Source: Micromonospora purpureochromogenes
GTDB taxonomy: Bacteria; Actinomycetota; Actinomycetes; Mycobacteriales; Micromonosporaceae
NCBI RefSeq assembly: GCF_900091515.1
Contig: NZ_LT607410.1
Location: 5,890,001 to 5,954,000 of the forward strand
DNA length: 64,000 bases
Direction: 5' to 3'
The notes under the pieces were generated by a model. The model worked only from the letters and a program-made list of their open reading frames with translations, was not told the origin of the DNA and searched no databases. Of the stretch, positions 56,197 through 64,000 are shown piece after piece. Both the position numbers and the translations under genes were made by a program. Each line of letters starts with the position of its first letter. Positions within the stretch are counted from its first letter, which is position 1.

Positions 56197-56537
56197 GTCG
56201 GAACTCCTCATGGGTTCTCGGCAGCGGGGCCTCGCGCGGAGTGGCGAAGCGCGCACCTGATGGCGAACCTGTCGTCGCCCGGCGAATCGGGGCGCATCGC
56301 ATGGCCCCCTCACCCCCACCGTGCCCCCTGAACGGGCGTCCGTCAAATAGAGCGCGGTCTGTGGGAGCGCCCCCGCGCCTGCCGCGTTTCCGCTCCTCAG
56401 CCTCGCTGTCGCCGTACGCTGGGACCGAGGTGGCCGGGGCCGGTCAGCCGCCGTCCCGCCGCACCCGGACCGAGATCCGGAAAAAACTTTCGGCGGGGAG
56501 TCTTGCCTGGCGGAAATCTCCATGACAGCGTCGACGC
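56197..56537. other. 341-base divergent intergenic region
   Basis: Spacer between the HesB-like gene and dacB, carrying both promoters presumably. I see no clear -35/-10 pair, no hairpin and no small gene with coding character. An A-run with TTTCGGCGG lies 50-70 bases before the dacB ATG. Confidence 0.5.
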
Positions 56538-58121
56538 ATGCATCGTCGTCTCTTTACCCGGAGTCTGGCGCTGGCGACGCTCGCCGCCACCGTGGCCGCC
56601 GCCGGCGCCCTCCCCGCCACCGCCGAGTCACCGACCCCGGCGGCCACCCGGCTGCACGCCACCATCGACGCGATCCTCGCCGACGCCCGGCTCACCGGGG
56701 CGCAGGCCGGCGTGGTCGTGGTGGACACCGCCACCGGGCAGACCCTGTACGACCGCAACGGTGACCGCCGGCTGATCCCCGCCTCCAACACCAAGCTGCT
56801 CACCTCGACCGCGGCGCTGGAACTGCTCGGCCCGGGGCACCGGTTCACCACCGACGTGCACAGCACCGGGCAGCGCCGGGCCGGGCTGGTCTCCGGCGAC
56901 CTTTACCTGCGCGGCGGCGGCGACCCGACGATGCTCGCCGCCGACTACGACGCGCTCGCCGCCGAGGTGGCCGCGGACGGCGTACGGGTGGTGACCGGCA
57001 ACCTGGTCGCCGACGACACCCGCTACGACCGCACCCGGCTCGGTCCGGACTGGACGTGGGACGACGAGTCGTACTACTACGCCGCGCAGGTCTCGGCGCT
57101 GACCGTCGCCCCGGACACCGACTACGACGCCGGCAACGTGATCGTGCACGCCGCCCCGGCCGCGAGCGCGGGCGCGCCGCCGACGGTCACCATGACGCCC
57201 CCCAACGGCTACGTGCGGATCGACAACCGGGCCGAGACGGTCGCCGAGGGCGAGACCACGATCAGCTTCGAACGGGAGCACGGCACCAACACCGTGGTGG
57301 TCACCGGCCAGATCGCCGTCGGCGACGCGCCGGCCAGCGACTGGATGACCGTCTGGGAGCCGACCGGGTACGCCGCCGACGTCTTCCGGGCCGCGCTGCG
57401 CCGCCACGGCGTACGGGTGCTCGGGCGTACCGTGCTCGGCCGGGCCACCCCGGACGACGCGGCACCGGTGGCCCGGCACGACTCGATGACCCTGGCCGCG
57501 CTGATGGTGCCGTTCCTGAAGCTGTCCAACAACGGGCACGCCGAGGTGCTGACCAAGGAGGTCGGGCGGGTCATCTCCGGCTCGGGCACCTGGTCGGCGG
57601 GGCTGACCGCGATCAGCGAGTACGTCGCCGACACCGGCATGGACACCGGCACCCTGCGCCAGCGCGACGGCTCCGGCCTGTCCCGGCGCAACCTCATCCC
57701 GCCGGCCGAGTTCGTCGCCCTGCTCGCCGCGGTCCGCGCCGAGCCCTGGTTCGCCGACTGGTACGCCGCCCTGCCGATCGCCGGCAACGCCGACCGATTC
57801 GTCGGCGGGACGCTGCGCAGCCGGATGCGCAACACGCCGGCGGCGAACAACGTGCACGCCAAGACCGGGAGCCTGACCGGGGTCTCCGGCCTCTCCGGCT
57901 ACGTCACCGACGCCGACGGCCGGGTGCTGGCCTTCTCCGTGGTGCTCAACAACTACCTGGCCTCGTCGGTGAAGGGGCTGGAGGACCAGGTCGCCATCGC
58001 GCTGGCGTCGTACACCGAGAAGAGCGTGACCACCGCGCGGGTGGCGCCGCCGGTGGCGCCCGACGCGCCACACGTGCCGGAGGGGCTGGAGTGCTCCTGG
58101 GTGAAGCCGATCGCCTGCTGA
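56538..58121 (+). CDS. dacB: D-alanyl-D-alanine carboxypeptidase/endopeptidase (PBP4, S13 family)
   Basis: Exported penicillin-binding protein of 527 residues that trims or opens peptidoglycan cross-links. Signal peptide 1-30. The active-site motifs are Ser83-Asn-Thr-Lys86 (PASNTKLLTSTAALELLG), SNN near 330 (LKLSNNGHAE) and KTGS near 442 (VHAKTGSLTGVSG). The PBP4-specific insert between motifs 1 and 2 is present. It ends ECSWVKPIAC. Followed by a strong hairpin. Confidence 0.95.
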   Translation: MHRRLFTRSLALATLAATVAAAGALPATAESPTPAATRLHATIDAILADARLTGAQAGVVVVDTATGQTLYDRNGDRRLIPASNTKLLTSTAALELLGPGHRFTTDVHSTGQRRAGLVSGDLYLRGGGDPTMLAADYDALAAEVAADGVRVVTGNLVADDTRYDRTRLGPDWTWDDESYYYAAQVSALTVAPDTDYDAGNVIVHAAPAASAGAPPTVTMTPPNGYVRIDNRAETVAEGETTISFEREHGTNTVVVTGQIAVGDAPASDWMTVWEPTGYAADVFRAALRRHGVRVLGRTVLGRATPDDAAPVARHDSMTLAALMVPFLKLSNNGHAEVLTKEVGRVISGSGTWSAGLTAISEYVADTGMDTGTLRQRDGSGLSRRNLIPPAEFVALLAAVRAEPWFADWYAALPIAGNADRFVGGTLRSRMRNTPAANNVHAKTGSLTGVSGLSGYVTDADGRVLAFSVVLNNYLASSVKGLEDQVAIALASYTEKSVTTARVAPPVAPDAPHVPEGLECSWVKPIAC

Positions 58122-58126
58122 GAACG

Positions 58127-58160
58127 GGTGCGGGGCCCCGCCGGGACGGGGCCCCGCACC
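58127..58160. terminator. 13-bp GC hairpin, bidirectional terminator
   Basis: GGTGCGGGGCCCC (58127-58139) pairs perfectly with GGGGCCCCGCACC (58148-58160) over an eight-base loop. It lies six bases after the dacB stop and 25 before the convergent Ddn-like gene. Confidence 0.85.
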
Positions 58161-58185
58161 GCCCGGCTCACCTCGCGGACAAGGG

Positions 58186-58623
58186 TCAGACCCGCTCCAG
58201 CACCACCACCGGGATCTCCCGGTCGGTCCTGGTCTGATAGTCGTCGTACGCCGGCCAGATGTCGGTCATCGTCCGCCACATCCGGGGCTTCTCCTCGGGC
58301 CCGGCGGTCCGCGCCCGCGCCGCGAACGTCTCCGCGCCCACCTGCACCTCGGCCTCGGGATCGGCGAGCAGATTCAGGTACCAGGCCGGATGCTGGGGCG
58401 CGCCGCCCTGCGAGCCCACGACCAGGTAGTCGTCGCCGTCGCGGCCGTAGATCAGCGCGGTCCGGCGCAGCTTGCCGCTGCGGCGGCCACGGGTGGTCAG
58501 CAGCAGGGTGAAGACGCCCGGCCGCCACTCGTGCCCCTGCTCGCCGCCGGTCTCGACGTACCGTCGGATGTGGTCGGCCACCCAGCCCTCGGGGCTGTCC
58601 AGCACCTGCTCGCTCGCCGTCAC
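58186..58623 (-). CDS. Nitroreductase-family deazaflavin-dependent oxidoreductase (Ddn-like)
   Basis: F420-binding split-barrel protein of 145 residues. TLLLTTRGRRSGKLRRTALIYGRDGDDYLVVGSQGGAPQHPAWYLNL is the typical cofactor-binding stretch (positions about 37-85), followed by PEAEVQVG and WPAYDDYQTRTDREIPVVVLE. It uses reduced F420 to reduce quinones or nitro compounds. GTG 58623 follows GGGAGG with a six-base spacer, so I prefer it to the start at 58662. Confidence 0.92.
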   Translation of the reverse strand: MTASEQVLDSPEGWVADHIRRYVETGGEQGHEWRPGVFTLLLTTRGRRSGKLRRTALIYGRDGDDYLVVGSQGGAPQHPAWYLNLLADPEAEVQVGAETFAARARTAGPEEKPRMWRTMTDIWPAYDDYQTRTDREIPVVVLERV

Positions 58624-58699
58624 AGCCTGCCTCCCGCGCCTCGTCGCCGTCGTCGCGCCCACGCTACTCCGGCCCGCCGCGCAGAGCCGGCGAACCGGA

Positions 58700-59587
58700 T
58701 CAGCGCAGGGCGACCGCGCGCAGGGCGACGTTGCCGCAGTCGTTGAAGGTCTCCTCGGTGGTCCAGGAGATCAGCAGCTTCTGCCCCGGGGCGACCCGGA
58801 ACCGGACGACGAACTGGGCGCTGTGGTTGGTGTGCGGATCCTCCAGGCGCAGGGTGCTGGTCGGGCCGCCGGTGGAGAGCCGCACGTCGAGCCGGCCGCG
58901 GGCCATCCAGAGCCCGGCGAAGAGGTGCACGGTGCGCAACTCGCCGCTGCCGAGCACGGCGAGGCGGAACCCGTTGCCGACGCCACAGGTGTGGATGCCG
59001 GTCGAGGTGCCACCCTCGCCCTGCACCGGGGCGCCGTCGCGCCAGCCGAACAGCTCCGGGTCGGTGTCGTAGCTGCTCCGCGCGCCCGGCCCGCCCTCGT
59101 CCCGGATCTCGCCCGAGCCCTCGCGCTTGCGGACCACGGAGTCCGGGCCGCGCAGCCCCCAGTGCACCCAGTCCCGAGTGCCGAGGTGGGTCAGGTCCAC
59201 GATGGCCGGCACGTCGGCCCGGTCCACGCTGAGCAGCGGCGTCGTCGGCTGCGGCGCCGGCGTCGGGGTCAGCGAGGGCGACGGTGGGGGCGTGGGCGGG
59301 CGCTGCCGGGGCCGCAGCCCGGGCGACGCGACCCCGGCCTCGGTCACCTGGCCGGGCAGGCCGGTCGGGCGGCCGGCCGGCGTCGAGGCCGCGCCGGGCA
59401 GCGCCGCGCCCTCGCCGCGCGGCTCGGGCTCCGGATCGATGCTGAGGTACGCCACCAGCGCGGCGAGGCAGACGACGGCGGTCAGCGCCTCGACGGTCCA
59501 CCGACGACGGTGCCGGTGCCGGGCGATCCGACGGGCCGTGCTCAGGCCCCGGCCAACGCCCGTCCGTCTCAGCTCGTCGTCCGTCAC
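58700..59587 (-). CDS. Membrane-anchored protein with an extracellular beta-sandwich domain
   Basis: Protein of 295 residues: a basic N-terminus, one membrane helix (WTVEALTAVVCLAALVAYLSI), a Pro/Thr-rich linker, then a domain of about 170 residues (VDLTHLGTRDWVHWGLRG, SVVRKREGSGEI, GVGNGFRLAV, RTVHLFAGLWMARGRLDVRLS, CGNVALRAVAL). I have seen this W-x-H-W-G...NGF pattern in many secreted bacterial proteins, but know no assigned function; a carbohydrate-binding role is a guess. GTG 59587 has GGAG five bases upstream. Confidence 0.7.
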   Translation of the reverse strand: MTDDELRRTGVGRGLSTARRIARHRHRRRWTVEALTAVVCLAALVAYLSIDPEPEPRGEGAALPGAASTPAGRPTGLPGQVTEAGVASPGLRPRQRPPTPPPSPSLTPTPAPQPTTPLLSVDRADVPAIVDLTHLGTRDWVHWGLRGPDSVVRKREGSGEIRDEGGPGARSSYDTDPELFGWRDGAPVQGEGGTSTGIHTCGVGNGFRLAVLGSGELRTVHLFAGLWMARGRLDVRLSTGGPTSTLRLEDPHTNHSAQFVVRFRVAPGQKLLISWTTEETFNDCGNVALRAVALR

Positions 59588-59699
59588 CGCTTCTCCGCTC
59601 TCCCCACCCACGGTCGCGCCGGCGCGGCGGTCGCGGGTCGCGGCGTGAGCCGCCTCACGTTTTCATCCGAACGGCCTCTTGCGCCACCTACGCGGGCAT

Positions 59700-59744
59700 G
59701 GAAGTTTCCAGTTCGTTACCAAGCGGTAGTAATGGAAACCTTCC
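59700..59744. repeat. Imperfect inverted repeat in an AT-richer spacer
   Basis: GGAAGTTTCCA (59700-59710) and TGGAAACCTTCC (59733-59744) pair apart from one bulged base. A second short dyad (TTACC...GGTA) lies within. It sits between two minus-strand genes, after the pentapeptide gene and upstream of the 59587 start, so it may be a terminator, an operator, or both. Confidence 0.4.
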
Positions 59745-59795
59745 TGTCAGTTATAGCCGCACCGTCCGGTTCGGGCCAGCCAGGTCCACCGGGAA

Positions 59796-60389
59796 TCAGC
59801 GGATCTCGAAGCCCAGCGCCTGGGCCAGCACCAGCGCCTGCTCCGAGTCGATCACGGCGCCGGCCCGCTCGACCGCCGTGGCGTCCAGCGCGGTGAGGTC
59901 GCTGCCGCGCAGGTCCGCCCGGCCCAGCCGCACGGCGTGCAGCTGCGCGGCGGAGAGGTCGACACCGGTCACCGTCGCCCCGGTCAGGTCGGCCCCGGTC
60001 AGGTCCGTCTCCCGCATCCGCACGTCGGTGAAGCTCACCCCGCGCAGGTCCGCCCCGGGGAGCGCGACGAACGACCAGTCGCCGCCGGCGACCCGCAACG
60101 GCCGCAGGTCGCACTGGTCGAACGTGCTCCCCACCAGCTTGCAGCCGGTGAACTCGGCCTCGAAGAAGTTGCACCGCTTGAACACGCAGCGGGTGAAGGC
60201 CGAGTCGACGTGCCGGGAGGAGTTGAACCGCACGTTGCCGAAGGTGCATCCGGTGAAGGAGGCCCCCTGGCTGACCGCCTCGGTGAGGTCGACGTCGTGG
60301 AAGACGCAGTTCACGAAGTGCCGGTCGACCAGCTCCTCGGCGTACCAGTCTTCGTGGCGGAACGTGACGTCCTCGGTCGGCTCGGGCAT
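59796..60389 (-). CDS. Pentapeptide-repeat protein
   Basis: Cytoplasmic right-handed beta-helix protein of 197 residues. Repeats of the A(D/N)LxX type run from about 25 to 175 (CVFHDVDLTEA, GCTFGNVRF, RCVFKRCNFFEAEFTGCKL, GADLRGVSF, DLTGADLTGATVTGVDLS, GRADLRGSDLTALD). Relatives include Qnr/MfpA proteins that mimic DNA and protect gyrase, but many others have no known role. The length suits MfpA-like proteins. Function unproven. Confidence 0.9.
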   Translation of the reverse strand: MPEPTEDVTFRHEDWYAEELVDRHFVNCVFHDVDLTEAVSQGASFTGCTFGNVRFNSSRHVDSAFTRCVFKRCNFFEAEFTGCKLVGSTFDQCDLRPLRVAGGDWSFVALPGADLRGVSFTDVRMRETDLTGADLTGATVTGVDLSAAQLHAVRLGRADLRGSDLTALDATAVERAGAVIDSEQALVLAQALGFEIR

Positions 60390-60467
60390 CGCACCACCCT
60401 ATGCGGGGGCACCGACAGCGGCCGTGGGCCTTCCGCCGCCGCCGTACCGGCTAGTAGGTTCGGCGAC

Positions 60468-61700
60468 GTGAGCGTGGACCGTACTACCGACCCGGACCTC
60501 ATCGGCTTCGACCCGGCGCGACTCGCGCGCATCGACCAACACTTCGGCCGGTACGTCGACGACGGCCGGCTCGCCGGCTGGCAGATCGTGGTCACCCGCC
60601 GCGGCGAGATCGCCCACTCCTCGACGTACGGCATGCGGGACGTGGAGGCCGGCGCGCCCGTGGAGCGGGACACCCTCTGGCGCATCTACTCGATGACCAA
60701 GCCGATCACCTCCGTCGCGGCGATGATGCTCTGGGAGGAGGGCCACTTCGAACTGAACGACCCGATCAGCCGCTGGCTGCCGGAGTTCGCCGACGTCCGG
60801 GTCTTCGACAAGGGTTCGGCGCTCAAGCCGTACACGGTGCCGGCGATCGAGCCGATCCGGGTCTGGCACCTGCTCACCCACACCTCCGGCCTGACGTACG
60901 GCTTCGCGCAGAGCTCGGTGGTCGACGCCCTCTACCGCGCCGCCGGCTACGACCTGGGCGTGCCGGCCGGGCTGGACCTGGCCGGCGCCTCGGCCGGGAT
61001 GGCCCGGCTGCCGCTGATGTTCCAGCCCGGCACCGGCTGGAACTACGGCGTCTCCACCGACGTGCTGGGCCGGCTGGTCGAGGTGGTCTCCGGGCAGAGC
61101 CTGGACGCGTTCTTCACCGAGCGGATCCTCACCCCGCTGGGCATGACCGACACCCGCTGGTGGGTCGACGAGCCGGACGCCAAGCGGCTCGCCGCCCTCT
61201 ACACCCCGCACCCCGGCACCGGGCAGGCGGTCCGCGTCGACCGGATCGGGGCCGCCGCGCTGAACCGCCCCGACTGCCTCTCCGGCGGCGGCGGGCTGGT
61301 CTCCACGGCCGCCGACTACCACCGGTTCACGCAGCTGCTGCTGCGCGGCGGCGAGCTGGACGGCGTACGCCTGCTCGCGCCCCGCACGGTGCGCTACATG
61401 ACCCGCAACCACCTGCCCGGCGGGGGCGACCTGGCGTCCTTCGAGCCCGAGGGGTTCGCCGAGACGGTGCTGGACGGCATCGGCTTCGGCCTGGGCTTCG
61501 CCGTGGTGCAGGACCCGGTGCCCGCCCGGGTGCCCAGCAGCGTCGGCGAGTACTACTGGGGCGGCCTGGCCAGCACGGCCTTCTGGGTCGACCCGGTGGA
61601 GGAGGTCACCGCGCTGCTGTTCACCCAGCTGATGCCGTCGAGCACCTACCCGCTGCGCTCGCAGCTGCGCCAGCTGGTCTACTCCGCCCTGGTCGACTGA
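60468..61700 (+). CDS. Serine hydrolase, beta-lactamase class C / esterase type
   Basis: Protein of 410 residues with the penicillin-binding fold. Ser75-Met-Thr-Lys78 (IYSMTKPITSVAAMML) is the nucleophile motif, and GWNYGVSTDVLGRLVE supplies the Tyr of motif 2. HLLTHTSGLTYGF and a Gly-rich WGGLASTAFWVDP near the end complete the picture. No signal peptide, so a cytoplasmic esterase or peptidase (EstB-like) is likelier than a secreted beta-lactamase. Start at GTG 60468; another GTG is six bases downstream. Confidence 0.88.
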   Translation: MSVDRTTDPDLIGFDPARLARIDQHFGRYVDDGRLAGWQIVVTRRGEIAHSSTYGMRDVEAGAPVERDTLWRIYSMTKPITSVAAMMLWEEGHFELNDPISRWLPEFADVRVFDKGSALKPYTVPAIEPIRVWHLLTHTSGLTYGFAQSSVVDALYRAAGYDLGVPAGLDLAGASAGMARLPLMFQPGTGWNYGVSTDVLGRLVEVVSGQSLDAFFTERILTPLGMTDTRWWVDEPDAKRLAALYTPHPGTGQAVRVDRIGAAALNRPDCLSGGGGLVSTAADYHRFTQLLLRGGELDGVRLLAPRTVRYMTRNHLPGGGDLASFEPEGFAETVLDGIGFGLGFAVVQDPVPARVPSSVGEYYWGGLASTAFWVDPVEEVTALLFTQLMPSSTYPLRSQLRQLVYSALVD

Positions 61701-61746
61701 GCCGTTCCGCCGACGGGCGGCCGGACCGGTCCATAGCCTGGACGGC

Positions 61747-61826
61747 ATGAGCGAGCGCAGCGAGCGAATCATCAGGCTCAGCGCGAGGGTGCCTCATGGC
61801 GGCACGCAGCGCAGCGGAGTGCCGGC
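61747..61826 (+). repeat. GAGCG/GCAGCG-rich repeat element before the NAD(P)-binding gene
   Basis: This stretch contains GAGCGAGCGCAGCGAGCG and GCAGCGCAGCGGAG (61806-61819); the latter word also occurs at 20694-20707. Both copies lie immediately at the 5' side of a gene. It looks like a short dispersed genomic element rather than coding sequence. Confidence 0.4.
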
Positions 61827-62468
61827 ATGAGCAACGTCGTGGTGTACGGCGCCGGTGGCACCGCGGGCTCGCGGATCGTCACGGAGGCGGCCGATCGGGG
61901 GCACCGGGTCACGGCGGCGGTCCGCCGCCCGGAGGCGCTCACCTGGCTACCCGACGGGGTGAAGGTGGTGACCGGGGACGCCACCTCGGCGCAGAGCGTC
62001 CGGGAGCTGGCCACCGACGCCGACGTCATCGTCGTGGCGATCGGCGGCGGGGAGCGGCCGCTCTGGCGCGACGCGGCGGAGAACCTGGTCACCGTCCTGC
62101 GGGACGTGCCCAATCCGCCCCGGCTGATCCACGTCGGCGGCGGGGCGACCCTGCTGACGCCGAACGACACGCCGATCCTCGACGAGCCGGACTTCCCCGA
62201 CGAGTACCGGGACGCGGCGCTGGGCCAGGCCGACGCCCTCGCCCTCTACCGGTCCTCGGCCGACGGGCTGACCTGGACGTACCTCTCCCCGCCGCCGATG
62301 GAGTTCCACCCGGGCGAGCGGACCGGCCGCTACCGCACCGGCACCGAGCACCCGGTGGTCGACGAGGGCGGCCGTTCGGTGCTGACCTACGAGGACATGG
62401 CGGTCGCCGTCGTCGACGAGATCGAGAACCCGCGCTTCGAGAACATGCGGTTCACCGCCGCGTACTGA
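61827..62468 (+). CDS. NAD(P)-binding oxidoreductase (atypical SDR, NmrA/SAF-like)
   Basis: Rossmann-fold protein of 213 residues. VVVYGAGGTAGSRIVTEAADRGHRVTAAVRRPE holds the Gly-rich nucleotide loop (about 6-12) and the Arg pair preferring NADPH. GDATSAQSVREL, HVGGGATLL and SADGLTWTYLSPPPMEF are typical of the NAD(P)H-binding PF13460 group. These may act as reductases or redox sensors; substrate unknown. It ends ten bases before the convergent PPOX gene. Confidence 0.88.
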   Translation: MSNVVVYGAGGTAGSRIVTEAADRGHRVTAAVRRPEALTWLPDGVKVVTGDATSAQSVRELATDADVIVVAIGGGERPLWRDAAENLVTVLRDVPNPPRLIHVGGGATLLTPNDTPILDEPDFPDEYRDAALGQADALALYRSSADGLTWTYLSPPPMEFHPGERTGRYRTGTEHPVVDEGGRSVLTYEDMAVAVVDEIENPRFENMRFTAAY

Positions 62469-62478
62469 GGCTTAGGAC

Positions 62479-62943
62479 CTAGTCCGCCAGCCGGGCCGGG
62501 AAGCCGCCGGTGGCGATCGGCCCCCAGCTGTCGATGGTGACCCGGATCAGGGACTTGCCCTGGCGGACCATCGCCTGCCGGTACTCGTCCCAGTCCGGGT
62601 GCTCGCCGGAGATGCTGCGGAAGTACTCCACCAGCGGCTCCAGGGCGTCCGGCAGGTCGAGCACCTCGGCGGTGCCGTCGACCTGCACCCAGGGGCCGTC
62701 CCAGTCGTCGGAGAGCACGCACGCGGAGACGCGCGGATCGCGGCGGATGTTGGCCGCCTTCGCCCGCTCCGGGTAGGTGGAGATCATCAGCCGGCCCTCG
62801 GCGTCGACGCCGCAGGAGACCGGCGAGGACTGCGGCCGGCCGTCGGACCGGGTGGTCATCAGCAGGACCCGGTGTCGGGGGCGGATGAACTCGATCAGGG
62901 CGTTCCGGTCGACCCGGGTGTTGCTCGCGATGGTGCGTGCCAT
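62479..62943 (-). CDS. Pyridoxamine-5'-phosphate-oxidase-like (PPOX) F420/FMN-dependent protein
   Basis: Split-barrel flavin-binding protein of 154 residues. RHRVLLMTTRSDGRPQSSPVSCGVDAEGRLMISTYPERAKAANIRRDPRVSACVLSD is the family core, and WVQVDGTAEVLDLPDALEPLVEYFRSISGEHPDW follows. The actinobacterial branch commonly uses F420. Likely reductase of an unknown substrate. The ATG follows no strong ribosome site. Confidence 0.9.
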   Translation of the reverse strand: MARTIASNTRVDRNALIEFIRPRHRVLLMTTRSDGRPQSSPVSCGVDAEGRLMISTYPERAKAANIRRDPRVSACVLSDDWDGPWVQVDGTAEVLDLPDALEPLVEYFRSISGEHPDWDEYRQAMVRQGKSLIRVTIDSWGPIATGGFPARLAD

Positions 62944-62997
62944 GCGTCGGTTCTACCAGGCGCGGGCCGGCGGGCTCCGGCCGCGGGCCGGGCCCGG

Positions 62998-63639
62998 TCA
63001 GCGGGCCCGGTCGGCGACCCCGCCGGGAGCCGCCTGGGTGGGGACCCGGGGCCGGGCCGCCGGGCGCCAGGCGCGGCCGTTGGCGTAGATCACCCGGAAA
63101 CCGAGGTACGCCGCGAGCGGCGCCCAGTGCGCCGAGCCCATCCGCAGCTCGGCGGCGTTGTGCCGCTGGCCGTTCGCGAGCACGTCGAGCAGCACGGTTT
63201 CGAAGGCGGCCGATTCGACCCAGTCGACGTCGCGGGTGAAACCGCAGATCAGGGCCGCGCCGGTGACCTCGAGGAAGTCGCGCAGCACGGCGTCGGAGGC
63301 CCGCAGCACCGAACAGCTGCCGAAATAGAGCCGGCGTCCCTCGCACCGGCCGGCCATCCGCTGCGCCACGTCGGTCAGCTCCACCGAATCCCAGTCGGTG
63401 AGGCAGAGCCGGCTCGGCTCGCCGTGCATGGCGAAGAACCCGACCCGGTAGTCGGCGTACTGCTTGAGCAGCCAGCGGTCGAGGAAGTAGAAGAGCTCGT
63501 CCCGGGTGGCGGCGTCCTTGTGGATGAAGCGGATCCGGCCGAGCCGTTCCAGCAGTTCCAGGGTGGGCAGCACGGAGCCGCGCTCGTTGAGGTCCCGGTG
63601 CCACTGCCCCTCGACGCAGAAGACGCCACCGCGTGCCAC
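62998..63639 (-). CDS. DUF6642-like protein, possible caspase/CHAT-fold peptidase
   Basis: Protein of 213 residues. It begins GGVFCVEGQWHRDLNERGSV, then has a strand RIRFIHKDA, a helix ELFYFLDRWLLKQY, and DYRVGFFAMHGEPSR ending at His72-Gly. GRRLYFGSCSVLRASD follows, with Cys109. A His-Gly and a Ser-Cys-Ser after successive beta strands is the arrangement of the caspase/CHAT catalytic dyad, so protease activity is plausible but unproven. The GTG at 63639 follows GGGGGAGG with good spacing. No obvious substrate or partner gene nearby. Confidence 0.65.
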   Translation of the reverse strand: MARGGVFCVEGQWHRDLNERGSVLPTLELLERLGRIRFIHKDAATRDELFYFLDRWLLKQYADYRVGFFAMHGEPSRLCLTDWDSVELTDVAQRMAGRCEGRRLYFGSCSVLRASDAVLRDFLEVTGAALICGFTRDVDWVESAAFETVLLDVLANGQRHNAAELRMGSAHWAPLAAYLGFRVIYANGRAWRPAARPRVPTQAAPGGVADRAR

Positions 63640-63963
63640 GTCCACCTCCCCCGTCACACCGCCGCGCCTGACGTTACCGGTCCCGGACCCGGCGGCGACA
63701 TCACCCGGCGTGTGCCGGCCGACGCCTGGCGTCACCTTGCCGCCCTGCCGGGTCGTCCATTCCGGTCGCACCTCGCCTGTTCCGAATGGGTGTTTCGCAA
63801 TTCACCCCAATTCACAGGCAATGCCCAGCCAAGGCCGATCGTGAGGACAATTCTCATTAATCGCCACCAACCGGCAGCGGAACTGTCAGGGTGAAAAGCG
63901 CGGGACGTTCCGGTCGATGTCCTGACGGGTCATCTCAATCGCTCTCCTATCGGGAGGACTTCT
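63640..63963. other. 324-base divergent intergenic region
   Basis: Spacer between the DUF6642-like gene and the gene starting at 63964. The 3' half is lower in GC (TTCGCAATTCACCCCAATTC; ATTCTCATTAAT near 63850) and probably holds the promoter of the right-hand gene. No small gene seen. Confidence 0.5.
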
Positions 63964-64000
63964 GTGCGCGTGAACACCTTGAAGCGAGCTGCTGTCGCGT
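63964..64000 (+). CDS. Start of a probably secreted protein (cut by window end)
   Basis: A GTG is preceded by GGGAGG (63952-63957) with an ideal six-base spacer. The first codons read MRVNTLKRAAVA, a basic start leading into a hydrophobic run, as in a signal peptide. Only 12 codons are visible; nothing more can be said. Confidence 0.6.
   Translation, partial: MRVNTLKRAAVA

Overview
The window is very GC-rich, strongly biased to G/C at third codon positions, and dense with GTG starts and 4-bp start/stop overlaps. Together with the gene set (F420/deazaflavin-type oxidoreductases, a mec-cysO-cysM cysteine block, hut genes behind an RpiR regulator, large LAL-type LuxR regulator, aa3 oxidase), this points to an actinomycete, most likely a Micromonosporaceae chromosome (Micromonospora-like). 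No phage, insertion sequence or CRISPR array is visible. The content is mainly housekeeping and metabolic chromosome with an exopolysaccharide island.

Layout. 1-2,351: a nickel/cobalt CbiM transporter cut by the window edge behind a palindromic operator, a BCP peroxiredoxin, and an HNH protein running into tRNA-Leu(UAG). 2,408-4,844: an acetyltransferase, an expansin-like gene broken by three frameshifts, and a methyltransferase. 4,973-15,965: exopolysaccharide block with LCP ligase, priming sugar-phosphate transferase, GT2, GT4, flippase, polymerase/ligase, an SGNH acetylesterase on the opposite strand, and a membrane acyltransferase. 15,985-17,976: a membrane protein with a trypsin-like domain that has lost its whole catalytic triad. 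18,162-26,210: histidine utilisation (RpiR regulator, hutU, an M20 amidohydrolase, hutF, hutI, hutH), with no hutG.

26,316-31,895 (minus strand): rdgB, rph, a Pro-rich membrane protein, a cyclic-nucleotide-phosphodiesterase-like MBL protein, cysM, cysO, mec, DUF2017 and clpS. The order matches the Mycobacterium tuberculosis Rv1331-Rv1341 block as I remember it. A degenerate GTPase-like gene and a LuxR/LAL regulator separate this from the NAD salvage pair pncB-pncA. 38,422-43,423: MFS transporter, a repeat-rich non-coding stretch, ctaD and a flavin monooxygenase. 43,768-44,945: a secreted GH12-CBM2 cellulase behind a CebR-type operator.

45,011-50,526: aldo/keto reductase, a LigD-like phosphoesterase fused to an apparently dead ligase domain, threonine synthase, GH15 glucanohydrolase and a cupin. 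50,820-54,038: hypothetical membrane protein, a two-component system and an acidic PepSY protein. 54,076-64,000: mixed metabolic and envelope genes (FMN reductase, beta-family protein, Cys-less HesB-like protein, PBP4-type DacB, Ddn-like protein, pentapeptide protein, serine hydrolase, NAD(P)-binding protein, PPOX protein, a DUF6642-like possible caspase-fold protein) and the first codons of a secreted protein.

No single unmistakably new system was found. The most unusual items are: CysO with a 23-residue tail after its Gly-Gly, next to the JAMM peptidase; three catalytically degenerate proteins (pseudoprotease, pseudoligase, pseudoGTPase); the histidine pathway with an M20 enzyme in the place of HutG; and several well-positioned operators and long perfect hairpins.
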